In this document: in pieces, positions 11,555 through 22,500 of the stretch | Numbering within the stretch: the stretch's first letter is position 1 | Layout of the letters: the number at the start of each line of letters is the position of its first letter | Assembly (NCBI RefSeq): GCF_018687715.1 | Contig: NC_056752.1 | Location: 42,444,501-42,508,500, forward strand | Direction of reading: 5' to 3' | Source: Carya illinoinensis | Lineage: Eukaryota > Streptophyta > Magnoliopsida > Fagales > Juglandaceae | DNA: 64,000 nt | Made by a program: the position numbers and the translations under genes | The notes under the pieces: generated by a model | The model's input: the letters and a program-made list of their open reading frames with translations, nothing else | What the model was told of the DNA's origin: nothing | Databases searched by the model: none

Positions 11555-14500
11555 ATGAATGGTGTTTCAGCTGTCGAACCGGATTACTCTGAGTTTGTTG
11601 AAGTTGATCCTACTGGAAGATATGGAAGAGTATGTAAATTCTTTTGCTCAGTTGTTGCCTTCTTTCTGCGTTTTTCATTGCCTGTTTTGGTGTTTTATGT
11701 TCCTTCTTACAAGCATGAATCTTTTTTTTTTTTTTTCTCCTCTCTAAATGAATTCAATGGGTCCTATTATGAGGTATTTGATTTTTTTTTTTTTTTGGCA
11801 GTACAATGAAATTCTTGGCAAAGGAGCTTCAAAGACAGTGTATGAGGCTTAATTCTCTCGATTTTTTCTTTGTCATATCCCTTTCATATGTCTTCAAGTT
11901 ATCTACTTTTTTGACATTCTATGAATTTTTTTTTTTTTTTCATTTTTGTTGTCAATAGTATGGTTTTGCAAATAAATGGGTGTCTGGGGTTGTATTGATT
12001 GTTGTAGTTTTAGAGCCTTTGATGAGTATCAAGGGATTGAAGTAGCATGGAATCAGGTGAAGCTTTATGACTTCCTACAAAATCCTGAAGATCTTGAGAG
12101 GCTGTACTGTGAAATTCATCTACTCAAGACCCTTAAACACAACAACATCATGAAGTTTTACACTTCTTGGGTTGATACTGCTAAGAGGAACATTAACTTT
12201 GTCACCGAGATGTTCACCTCCGGTACTCTCAGACAGTAAGCATCATATTAAGTTCCAAAAAATAGAAATGCTTATCTGTCTTCATCTTTCTCGACTTCAT
12301 GATTTGGGTTTATGATGCTTATTTATTTAAAAATTTTGTGTTTTCGATTGCTGGTTAGGTATCGGCTGAAGCACAAGAGAGTGAACATTAGAGCCGTGAA
12401 ACATTGGTGTAGACAGATTTTGAAAGGGCTTCTGTATCTCCACAGCCTTAACCCACCTGTTATCCACAGAGACCTCAAGTGTGACAACATTTTTATCAAC
12501 GGGAACCAAGGGGAAGTCAAGATTGGAGATCTTGGCCTCGCAGCAATCCTTCGCAAATCTCATGCCGCTCACTGTGTTGGTATGTTAGAAGTGTTCTAGA
12601 TTCCCTCGAATATTGTCCGAATCAAAATTGCCACCATTTGTTTCTCATCCTATTTCCGGAAAATGAGCTGAATCGATGCAATGAAGTTCTAGCAATTCTG
12701 ATTGTGCATATTGTTTTTTCCCTTTTTGTTCGCAGGAACACCCGAGTTCATGGCACCGGAGGTTTATGAAGAGGAATACAATGAATTAGTTGACATATAT
12801 TCTTTTGGAATGTGCATCTTGGAGATGGTCACCTTTGAATATCCATACAGTGAATGCACCCACCCTGCTCAGATATACAAGAAAGTTGTTTCTGTAAGAA
12901 CTCTAAAACTATGAACTCAAGTTTCATATAGAATTTTGTCTCCAACGGCAAATTACGAATAACGTTCTTACTATAGGGGAAAAAACCAGAAGCTCTTTAC
13001 AAAGTAAAAGATCCCGAGGTGCGACAATTTGTTGAGAAATGCTTAGCAGCCGTGTCGCATAGGCTCCCTGCTAGGGAGCTTCTGAAGGACCCTTTTCTAC
13101 AAATTGATGACTATGGATTCTGCTCAAGTCCAGTAGAGTACCGAGGAGATTTTGATGAACTGAGTCCTTTCCTAAGACAACCTCATTATGAAAGTTATAA
13201 CATAAACCATTCTTTCATCAATGGGTACAGCAATTGTCTTGGTTATGCTGGTGAAAATGATTTGGAATACCATCCAATTGAGTTTGGAACGAGTGAAATT
13301 GATCTCTTCACTTGTCAAGAGGATGAGCATTTGGCAGATGTAGATATCACAATCAAAGGGAGCAGAAGAGAAGATGATGACGTCTTCTTAAGGCTCAGAA
13401 TGGCAGATAAAGAAGGTTAGAGTTATATCTTTCATGGGTATCATAATTATTATAGTCCTTTCCAATTATTCCAAAATCCCAAATTTAACTTCTTGCCTTA
13501 AATTTTCAATCAAAACTCAGAATTACTTTCCTCCGTGCAGGCCGTATTCGAAATGTCTACTTCCCATTCGACATTGAGACTGACACAGCATTGAGTGTTG
13601 CAACAGAAATGGTGGCGGAGCTTGATATTACTGACCAAGACATGATAAAAATAGCAGACATGATTGATAGTGAAATTTCCACTTTGGTCCCAGAGTGGAA
13701 TAGGGGGCTGGGCATAGAGGAAAGTCTGCATTGTACAAATGGAAATTCCGGTCACAATTGTGTTTCAAAAGATTCACTATTGGATTATGTTTCATCAAAT
13801 GGTCCAGGTCCCAAGAATCTGCAAGTTCTTCAGTGTTCTAAACAAGGATGTGCTGCTATACATGGACGTTTCGAAGAGATAACATACCAAGTTGAAGGGT
13901 CGGAACAATGTGTAACAGCCGTGGAGCTTAAAACATCAAGCCAGTTTGGTGGCATCCATTTTGCTGATATCTGGGCTCAGAGAGAAGGTTTAGAACTGAG
14001 TTCACCAGGCTCGAAGGATATATGTTGCAATGAAGGAAACAACACATTGGACCAATTGACTGTTGAAAATGAGAGAGCTATAAAAATGGATGATCAAAGT
14101 GAATATGATGCAAGAAACTCTCTCTCCACAACCCGTTCAGCAGAGCGTACCCTCTCGGATGATAATGAGAATGAGATCAGGCAAGAGTTAAGATGGCTCA
14201 AAGCTAAATATCAATTGCAGTTGAGGGAACTCAAAGACCAACAACTTGGGGTGAAATGGAAATTGTCAAGCTTATCTCCGAAGTCTTTCCACTTTGAACA
14301 TGAGAGAGATGATGGATTTTCCCCTCCTATGGGTTCACCCCAGCTAAAAAGAGAGAACAATAGACCACTTCTGAAACCTTTGCCCTCTGGGAAGAATTTC
14401 ACTACAGATTTTCTCATTGATGCTGATAAGAAATGCTCCACTGTGGCAAACCGAATGACCGAAAACTCCGAGACAGTGAATGTGTCCTACAGTCCTGAGA

Positions 14501-14598
14501 ACATGTCTACAGCCAAGAATTTCTACACGGGACCTTGGCTGCTTCCACACGCTCTTCAAAGGGCAACTTCTCTTCCAGTTGATCCTGTAGATGTTTAA
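11555..14598 (+). CDS. WNK1: WNK1-type serine/threonine protein kinase (with no lysine)
   Basis: Exons by eye: 11555-11629, 11802-11839, 12008-12235, 12359-12579, 12736-12893, 12977-13415 and 13541-14598. They join in frame to 738 residues (Arabidopsis WNK1 is about 700). The kinase domain spans about residues 26-283. The glycine loop GKGASKTV carries Lys36, the lysine WNK kinases use for ATP. Asn53 in 'EVAWNQVKL' stands where other kinases have the catalytic lysine. HRDLKCDN is at 150-157, GDLG at 170-173 and the APE motif near 194-196. An OSR1_C/PF2-like domain follows at about 362-440. The C-terminal third holds a helical '[16 protein letters not shown]' segment near 600 and the tail '[12 protein letters not shown]', both characteristic of the WNK1 group. 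Exon 2 is only 38 nt; its donor (GTATGA) and the acceptor at 12007 were chosen by phase and give Phe39 where relatives have Tyr. Plant WNKs act in signalling, including circadian and stress responses; the substrate here is unknown. Confidence 0.93.
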
Positions 14599-15302
14599 AA
14601 CACCAAACCTTCGAGCTTTCCTAGGCTGCCTCTTCTTAGTGAACGGAAGAAATAATGGTGATGGATCATGCTTGTACAACTCAGAGATGTAACTTCCACA
14701 GCTTATAGGGTTTTTTCCCAGGTTTAGATTGCATCGCTTGGGTATAAATGAGTTAATGTACATTTCCCGCTAACTTAAAAGGTAAACCGTATTTCAGAAA
14801 TTTTCTGCTACGTCTCCCAGAAGATGGGATGAGTCATGAGTCATGACCCTCTGATCATTGAGTGGCATGAAAGAATTCATTGCTGCTCTTTGTGAGAATG
14901 GCATGTTGCCCCCACATACTCGGATACGCATACCCTCTCTCTCTGTCTCTGTTTGTTTTTTTGGCATACGGTGCATCTTCAAACGTCTCAAGTAATTAAC
15001 ATCTAAAACTATCAAAATTGATACCTTGTGCATTTGGTCTACCAAAATCTAAAATGTAGCATACTTATTACCGTCCGATTCCGATTGTTAAATGAATGAA
15101 AAATAGGTGACATGTTATAATGTTGAATTAAAAAAAAAAATGTTGAAAATCATATCTTAATGGAGGTGTGCATCGTAACTTCTACTTGTTGTGGGGGTAC
15201 AATCACTGTAATGTCTCAGTTTTGGTAGTTTTTGATGTAAAGTGCAAAACTCTTGATAATTTAACAATGCAAAGTGTATTTTTCTCGTCAATTAGTAAAT
15301 AA

Positions 15303-15902
15303 TTGATAGGAGAGTTCTGTTTGACTTTCAGAATTATTTTAGAGGAGCATTTATTGATATTACAGAGTATGAAATGTGGACCAAATTTAGTCTACTCATC
15401 CATTGGCACACTAGACGTGCTCACCCACAGCACAAGGGATGGAACCTATCTATATATAGTAGATACCAACATCATATGCGGACGCCATTACTCAGGTCCA
15501 CAAAAATGCTCTTGCATATTCTTAGTTCCCTGGGCACCTTCTAGTTCTAGATGTATGACCATAATGCCAACCTCCCCACCTCTACAAAGCGAGCAAAGTA
15601 GACGTGGACAACTTGACAAACATCACCATTATCAGCTCCAAGTCTCCCCTCGAAGATGGCATATTCTTTTTCCCCCATCCCTACTACCCCTCTGCTCTTC
15701 CATCACTTTCAAACCCGGAGAACGCACCAGCTTAGGACAATTATTAGGGCGGTTTGTGCTAGAGAGCAGCAAAAGTAGGCTGTACAAAAACGTCCACAAG
15801 CAGTCTGATGGTTTCTGTGGTCTGGCAAGTATGTATCATTTGCCTAACTACTGGCGCCATGTGATGCTTCTTCTGCTTGCCCAAGTTGCCAACTTGGGTT
15901 AG
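15303..15902 (+). other. 199-codon open frame of unknown status
   Basis: An uninterrupted frame of 199 codons stands alone, with a TATATATA motif near 15452 inside it rather than upstream. The reading is rich in Ser, His, Cys and Pro, has no domain I recognise, and lacks a convincing leader or splice context. It could be chance, the exon of a long non-coding RNA, or a degraded gene. I do not assign a function. Confidence 0.2.
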
Positions 15903-16605
15903 ATATTTGGTTTGCTTTTGTAGAATATACAACACATATATACATATATACCCCTATAACTATTGCCATTTAAAATGACTGCGGGTAGTTGCCACATTGT
16001 AATTTGTGAATATTTTAATATTTGAGTTTGAAGTGTGAGTTTTCAGCTTTAGAGGCTCTCTTTTTATGAGGAGGCACTGTTTCTACCACTACTACTAAAA
16101 AGTTCGGTCACAGAAAAGTGATGATCGGATAACACCTGTAGTTAAAGTCCTTCACGACTCTACTCTCTTTTAAAAGGGTGTTTTAATAAACCACTTCACG
16201 TGGGTTCTACTCAGTAGTAATGGAAAGCTACATTAATTTCTAATTGAGCCGACCCATTAGTCATTATCCTTACCCTATTTACCGCATATGATTTTTTATT
16301 TTTTTAATTCTCATTAAATTAAATTAATTTTTCTATTCATCATCCATATATTACAAATTTAATAAAAAAATAAAAATAAAAAGTAAAAAATCATATGGTA
16401 TATAATGTATGAATGATAAGTATTTTTTTTTCTTTTTAATTATTTATTTATCGTTTTTCATATCACTTTTTATTTATTTATTTTATTTATTCATTATAGA
16501 ATGTGATAAGGCCTAAAGGGTGATCAATACCCAATATGGGCCGACTCTTCAGTTTTAGCCGTTTAGTATCGAGATTGTTATTAATATTATTTACGAAAGC
16601 AAACT

Positions 16606-16655
<50 letters not shown>
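16606..16655. repeat. (TA)n microsatellite
   Basis: About 25 uninterrupted TA units in AT-rich intergenic DNA. Confidence 0.9.
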
Positions 16656-16659
<4 letters not shown>

Positions 16660-17039
16660 TTATTAGCAATATAATTTTTTTTCTAAGCTGATGCATTTCA
16701 TTAGTAAGGAGAATTTTACATATTATGATATTACACCATCATTTCATTCATATCTCACTATGACAAAGTGACATAACTACCTATCAACTTTTGAATTTTA
16801 TTTTTTAAAAGAATAAAAGATATCTCAAAGATGGGGGTCATGACCATTTTAGGCCTTAGAGTAGCAACCAATAACATATTGAACGTATAAAATAAAATCA
16901 TGAGGATGACTACATCAAATTGTTACCTAGGATGCCCTGCTTATTTTCCTTCCTTCTCCTTGTTGCTACTCGTGCCGTTACCTAAGTTTTCAGTGAATCA
17001 CTTCCTCCACATAGCTGCTGTCAACCACTGCCCAAAGGC

Positions 17040-17690
17040 TAGGCTACGATACCTCCACAAGCCGCAATAACCCACATTCAGCAATTTCTCCATGCCTCCT
17101 TCCATAGCCACTGATTCTCGTGACAGCCACCAAAGCTCACACCCAGCACCTATCACGCAACACAGCTTAAACCTCCACCATAAACCACCAAGTTGCCATT
17201 GTGAGACTCTTTCTACAGACCACTACCACCGTGAGACTCTCCCTATAGACTACTACCACCCAGTTGTACCACCACAAAGCCTCTATTTCGCCACACAAAA
17301 ACAGAGCTTGTGTTCTCCACCGTGAGCCACAAAGTTGCCCCCAGTTGCTCAGCCTCAAAGCTACTGCGGAACAATTGCGAACCACCAAGATGGGCCAAAG
17401 AAATCGCAGCCTAAGTTAATTTTTGTTGAAACCGTAGCTGACATCTACAATTTACCAGCACCTAATGATCCATAAACCTACAAAAATTAGTATACAAAAT
17501 CAAAGAGGAAAAAAAAAATAGAAAGCCTTGATGGGTGGGTTCAGTGAGAGAGAGACGAGGGTGAGGGGAGGGATATGGCTTCGGTGGGAGAGAGATGAAG
17601 GTGAAAGAGATGCTTTGGTGCGGTGCAAACGCATGTTGGGTATAATGGGTGGGCTACATGGTAGGAGCACATTGGAATCTATTTTCAGCT
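17040..17690. other. GC-richer low-complexity block, probably transposon-derived
   Basis: A block of CCACCA/CCTCC-rich sequence gives overlapping open frames on both strands (17092-17325 and 17388-17167) made mostly of Pro, His and Ser or of Val and Trp. A GAGAGAG-rich segment follows at about 17545-17610. The style resembles the Pro/His-coding stretch inside the solo LTR at 23559-27046. No termini were found and no gene is called. Confidence 0.3.
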
Positions 17691-18019
17691 ATTTATAGAC
17701 TAACTTGTTAGAAGTTATTCTCTTCAAAGATCTTATAAAATGTCATATTTATAAAATGAAATGAATATTGAGATAGTAGTGCGACTTATAGCATTTTTAG
17801 TCAGTCAATAAAACTAACAAACTTATAAGCATATGTGATTTTTTTGAAAATAACTGCATATACTAGGATAGGTTTTGGATTAGTCATTTTCATTATAAAT
17901 CATGTTCATTTTAGTTTGTAGAAAATACGTGGAAGCTTCAAGCTTATAAGATTGCCATGTGAAAAAATATCTTATTTTTATCTAAAAATGAAATTATGGA
18001 TTAAATCAAAATAAGTGAG

Positions 18020-18780
18020 CGGATGACATAGGTGCCTAGGGTGCTACCCACCCCTATGGGGTAGGCCTACTCTTGCATGTGCAGGGGTTGGGGTTTTCCA
18101 CCCCGGCACCCACTCCCCGTGTGGGGGCAGGGTACCTCATCTGGGTGCCGAGGTGCGGGGGCGAACACCCAATCTGTCCACCACCCACCTAGGATTGGGT
18201 CATTGGCCGCCTAATTAGAATGCTGGGCCCAAAACAAAGTTTAAAAAAATACAAAAAAAACAAACAAAATTTAATAATAAAAATAACAAAAAATAATTTA
18301 TAACGATAATTTACTAAATTATATACTAATATTATAGTATACTACTAAGTTGCAACTATTAACTAATAATCATAACTAAGTTATTAGTATATTACAATGA
18401 TAATTAAGAGAAAACTATTACAAAATTACAAATTCATCTAAAAATATTACAAATTTTACTATTGTAGCAACATTACAATTAAATAAATTAACAAAATAAT
18501 AACATTTCATTCTTCAATGGAATTTGGGGTGGCCAATTGCCAATTGGTAATTGGTAGTAGAAAAGTGAGTTGTACTGACTGCTATGAGACTATAAAAATC
18601 GAGATTATAAAACCTGAAACATTAATAATTTAAAATGAAAACAAATTAAAATTATAAACATGAAACAAAAATTAAAAATAAAAACATATATTAGAAATGT
18701 AAAAATTATAGATATTAAAAGTACTAATCAAGATGAGATTGGGATCAAGATGAGAGTAATTATATACTTAACTACTTATA

Positions 18781-18814
<34 letters not shown>

Positions 18815-18990
18815 ACATATATGCGGGGGCATGATGGGGTATTTGAGGGGTCGGGGTTGAGCCCACCCCACCCATCCCATCCTGCCTCCTCATTGGGGGC
18901 GCCAGATGCGAGCGGGGCAGTCGTTCCCTACATCTGGCAGATTAGGGGGGCCAACAAGGCACAAGGTGTAGGGCTCTGCTACCCACCCGT
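18020..18990. repeat. GC-rich repeat-like block with similar ends
   Basis: Both ends carry nearly the same phrase, 'ctacccacccctat' at about 18044 and 'ctacccacccgtatagg' at about 18971, with 'ataggtgcc' next to each. Between them lie two GC-rich islands (18045-18235 and 18820-18985) separated by AT-rich sequence and an (ATT)n tract at about 18783-18813. This looks like a mobile or duplicated unit, but I could not establish inverted termini or a target duplication. Confidence 0.35.
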
Positions 18991-19347
18991 ATAGGTGCCA
19001 AGAATTATTGACCAGATATTTAAAAAAAAAATTAACACCTGTTTTTATTCAATATTAAAGCTTACGAGAAGTGTTATTGTTATAACAAAATTTTACAAAA
19101 TTAAATTAGTAATATTATATGATTTAATGTGATACATTAGATCTATTTTATAATAAAAATAATTTTATAATTTGAATTACTACATCAAACCAAGTTAGTT
19201 TATAAATTTATTTTATGGTATTTATAAATTTATTTTTTGGTCAAAATATTTCTCAAAACTCAGATCTGGACAACCCCAGTCCACAACTGGAGAGTAACTC
19301 CCCAAGAAGCCAAACACAACCGAAGGCATTTCACTCTGCCTTAACTT

Positions 19348-19356
19348 AAACCCTAA
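19348..19356 (+). promoter_or_regulatory. Telo-box in the S24 promoter or leader
   Basis: AAACCCTAA lies about 220 bp before the S24 start codon. Telo-boxes are a recurring promoter or leader element of plant ribosomal-protein genes. A single motif match, supported by the gene context. Confidence 0.5.
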
Positions 19357-19575
19357 TAATACTATCTGGTTTGTTCTCCCTCTTTCAAACGCAACTTCAC
19401 TCAAGAGCGCTGTCGCCATTGCCAAGTAGACCAAAAGTGAAAGCAACTACCATAGTATGCGGCTCAACTTGCTCCTTCTCCCTTATTAAGGTCTCCAACA
19501 CTTCCGTAATTGTCTTGTATATGATGCAATGCATGTGTTTTATAATAAGAGGCATTTATGCTTTTCTTCATAACA

Positions 19576-22500
19576 ATGGTGGACAAGGCGGTGACTATTC
19601 AGACAAGGAAGTTCATGACCAACAAGCTCCTTTCCAAGAAGCAATTCGTGAGTAATACTATTCAAACTGGTTTCATATAATAACACTCTCTTTCGGTTTG
19701 TTTGATTGTTGGGAAGGTTTTGGAATAGAAATAAGATTATGGAAAATCCAAAAACAAACAATTTTACTCTTTGAATACAAACATAAATGATTTGTGTCAA
19801 AAAGCTATTACAGCTACAATTGCATTATGTATTTGACGTAGGTCATTGATGTTTTGCATCCTGGGAGGCCCAATGTATCAAAGGTATGGCCTTTTGAATT
19901 TCCATTGTTTATTTTCTTATAACTTCCGTTTTTCCATGTTCAAATTGCTTTTTTTTTTTTTTTTTTTTTCCATTTGTATTTAATCGAGTGGGGTTTTCAA
20001 TTTTAATGAAGGCCGAGCTTAAAGAGAAATTGTCAAGGATGTACGAGGTGAAAGACTCGAATTCCATATTTGTATTCAAGTTCCGTAATCATTTTGGAGG
20101 TGGGAAGTCAACTGGGTTCGGGCTGATTTATGATTCAGTTGAGAATGCAAAGAAATATATGCCAAAGTATAGGCTTATTAGGGTAATCTCATATTAGATG
20201 CCGGGTTTTACATGTGATTAATTGATATTCCTTGATTGAATGTTTATATAATATGTGGAACACGGTAGGACCTTTTCTTTGAGATATCAATACCTTTATG
20301 ATTGATTTTATTCTTTGTATAATATTTTTTACTTATGAAAAAAAATAATGTGGAACATATCGTTGATATTTTAAGGCAGGCTTAGCTGAATAGATTAACT
20401 CAAAATAGATTAAGGTGATTGATTGTCAACTTAAGTCGATTAGCAAATGGGCTGAGGGTTTGGCTGCATATGATTCTTTGTTTCGCTCTCCAACTCATTT
20501 GGTTGTCCTACTCTCGCCCCTGCTAAGATGGGAATGAGTTGGAAGAAAACAACCACTGCTACTGTAAATTGGGAAACTTTGAAATACGAATGCTTTGGAT
20601 TCTTATAGAGACATTAATGTATTGATTAAAGACTGCCCCTCTATTTTTTTTTTTTTTATTGGTGAGAGAATTTGTGATGTCCCAATGGAAGGCCCAAATT
20701 ACATGGTCTATACTTCAAAAAGACTAGTCAATGATACAATTGAAGCCCCATTGGAAACTTATACCACCTACCTTGAAACTCCAAGCAATGTGAGGTCCTA
20801 TATACCACCTACCTTTATCCTTATCATATGGGGTATTACAATTTACCCCTCTTAAATTCCTGGTATCCTTATCGAGCATGTCCATCGTAGGCAATATGGC
20901 TTAAATCCCACATTTCTGGTTGGGATAGGCTCTGATATTATTTCTAACTTCCAATAGAAGGCCCAAATCATATGACCTATATTTCAAAAGGACTAGTCAA
21001 TGATACAATTAGAGCCCCATTGAAACATTATAAAGAGCAATAACTTTTCATTCCCAAGCAATGTGGGATCATATACACTACCTATCCTTATTTTTATCAT
21101 ACGGGGTATCACATTCTGCTCCTTTTAAATTCCCGACATTCTCATCGGGCCTGTCCGTATCATATGGGGTATCACAGAATTAGACTTTTAAGATGTCATA
21201 TTGATGTTGTTAGCCCAAAAGGTTTTGGGTGAGGCCAATGTGTTCTAGTTAAAATAATACTTTATCAATTGCAAGAACAGTGTGGAGCATACCAATATGG
21301 AAAGGTAGGATGAGGTTCCATAAATTAGACGATGATGATGCATGATTAGACTTTTACAAGGATAGGGTTTGAATTGTGAACAACTTAGGCGTGGCTCAAG
21401 ATAGGGCCAAGTTGCATAAAAGGGACAAAGTTTATCCCAATTAGTTGGGATCAATGCTTAGCTAAGAGAATACATGTGGAGAAAATGATGACTTGATAAC
21501 AAATTTGTCATCAGAATCTTCTTTAGCCATGTTTTGAACCTCCCCAAAAAAAAGAAAAGGAAAGCTTGGGCTCATTTATGGACATTTGGCTTGATGTAAA
21601 AAAGGATAAGAGAAGGAAGAGAAAGTGTGGGAGGGCATTGTTAAAACAATGCCTTGATAAAGAATTTGTTGAGGTAGCTTTAGCTCTCTTAGTTGGTTAG
21701 CTAATATCATTGGCCTTCGGATAGCACACCCGGATTCCTAACATCTTCCTTCTAGTTGACAACCCAAGGAGGGAACTCTGTTAGCCCATCAGTAGGATCA
21801 TAGCTACCCTTATGTAACCAAGATGTTCATTGCTATACCACAATTTGGCCTCTCTTATCCTCAATGGATGAGGTGGTAGTAGATCCAGCCATTGCTATCA
21901 AACCTATTGGACATCAAAGGTATCAAACTATTTTCTTTTGCAAACTTCCCCCCAACAACAAAAAAAAAAAAAGTAGGAAAGCAAGAGAAAAGCATGGGGC
22001 TTATTTATAGACCTTTGCCTTGGTGTTTTTCTCTTAATATATTATGAGGGCATTGATATAATAGTAGTAGGAGGAGGAGGACCAACCAATTGAATCAAGC
22101 ACCAGTTAATTGCATTGCTTGATTCAATTGGTTGGTCCTTGAACCCATGGTTGTTTTTATGATTTATTGTAAAATAAGAATATCCAAGGCCATTCAGAGT
22201 TATTGTCCAAGGTCATTCAAAGTTATTGTGAGTGACCTTGGTATGCTTGGAGAAAGTAAAGTGCTAGAGAAAAATTGAGGGAGAATCTAGCTTAGAACGA
22301 GTAGTCCCTTCCCCTAATTCAATTTGTCCCATGGTCTTTTCATAATGCAAAGTTATTGTCCAATGTTGTTCAAAGATATCATCCAAGGTCGTTCAAAGAT
22401 ATTGTCTAAGGTCGTTCAAAGTTATTGCAAGTGATCTTGGCATGAGTGGAGAAAGCAAAAGTACTAGAAAAATTGTGGGAGAATCTAGCTTAGAATGTTT

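Larger units (their letters stand above)
14599..19340. other. Intergenic region between WNK1 and the S24 gene
   Basis: It begins with the presumed WNK1 3' UTR (to about 14800). The rest is AT-rich with scattered repeats, listed separately: a long open frame at 15303-15902, a (TA)n tract, a Pro/His-coding low-complexity block near 17040-17690 and a GC-rich repeat-like block near 18020-18990. I see no gene I would defend. Confidence 0.5.

Noticed and set aside
20263..20345. Possible alternative last exon of S24
   Set aside because: The sequence is a LINE tail between target duplications, and no eS24-like coding sequence follows exon 3 nearby.
21240..21480. Au-SINE-like 3' end ('ttatcccaattagttggga')
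   Set aside because: Only the last phrase resembles Au SINEs; no tRNA-like head or duplication could be found.
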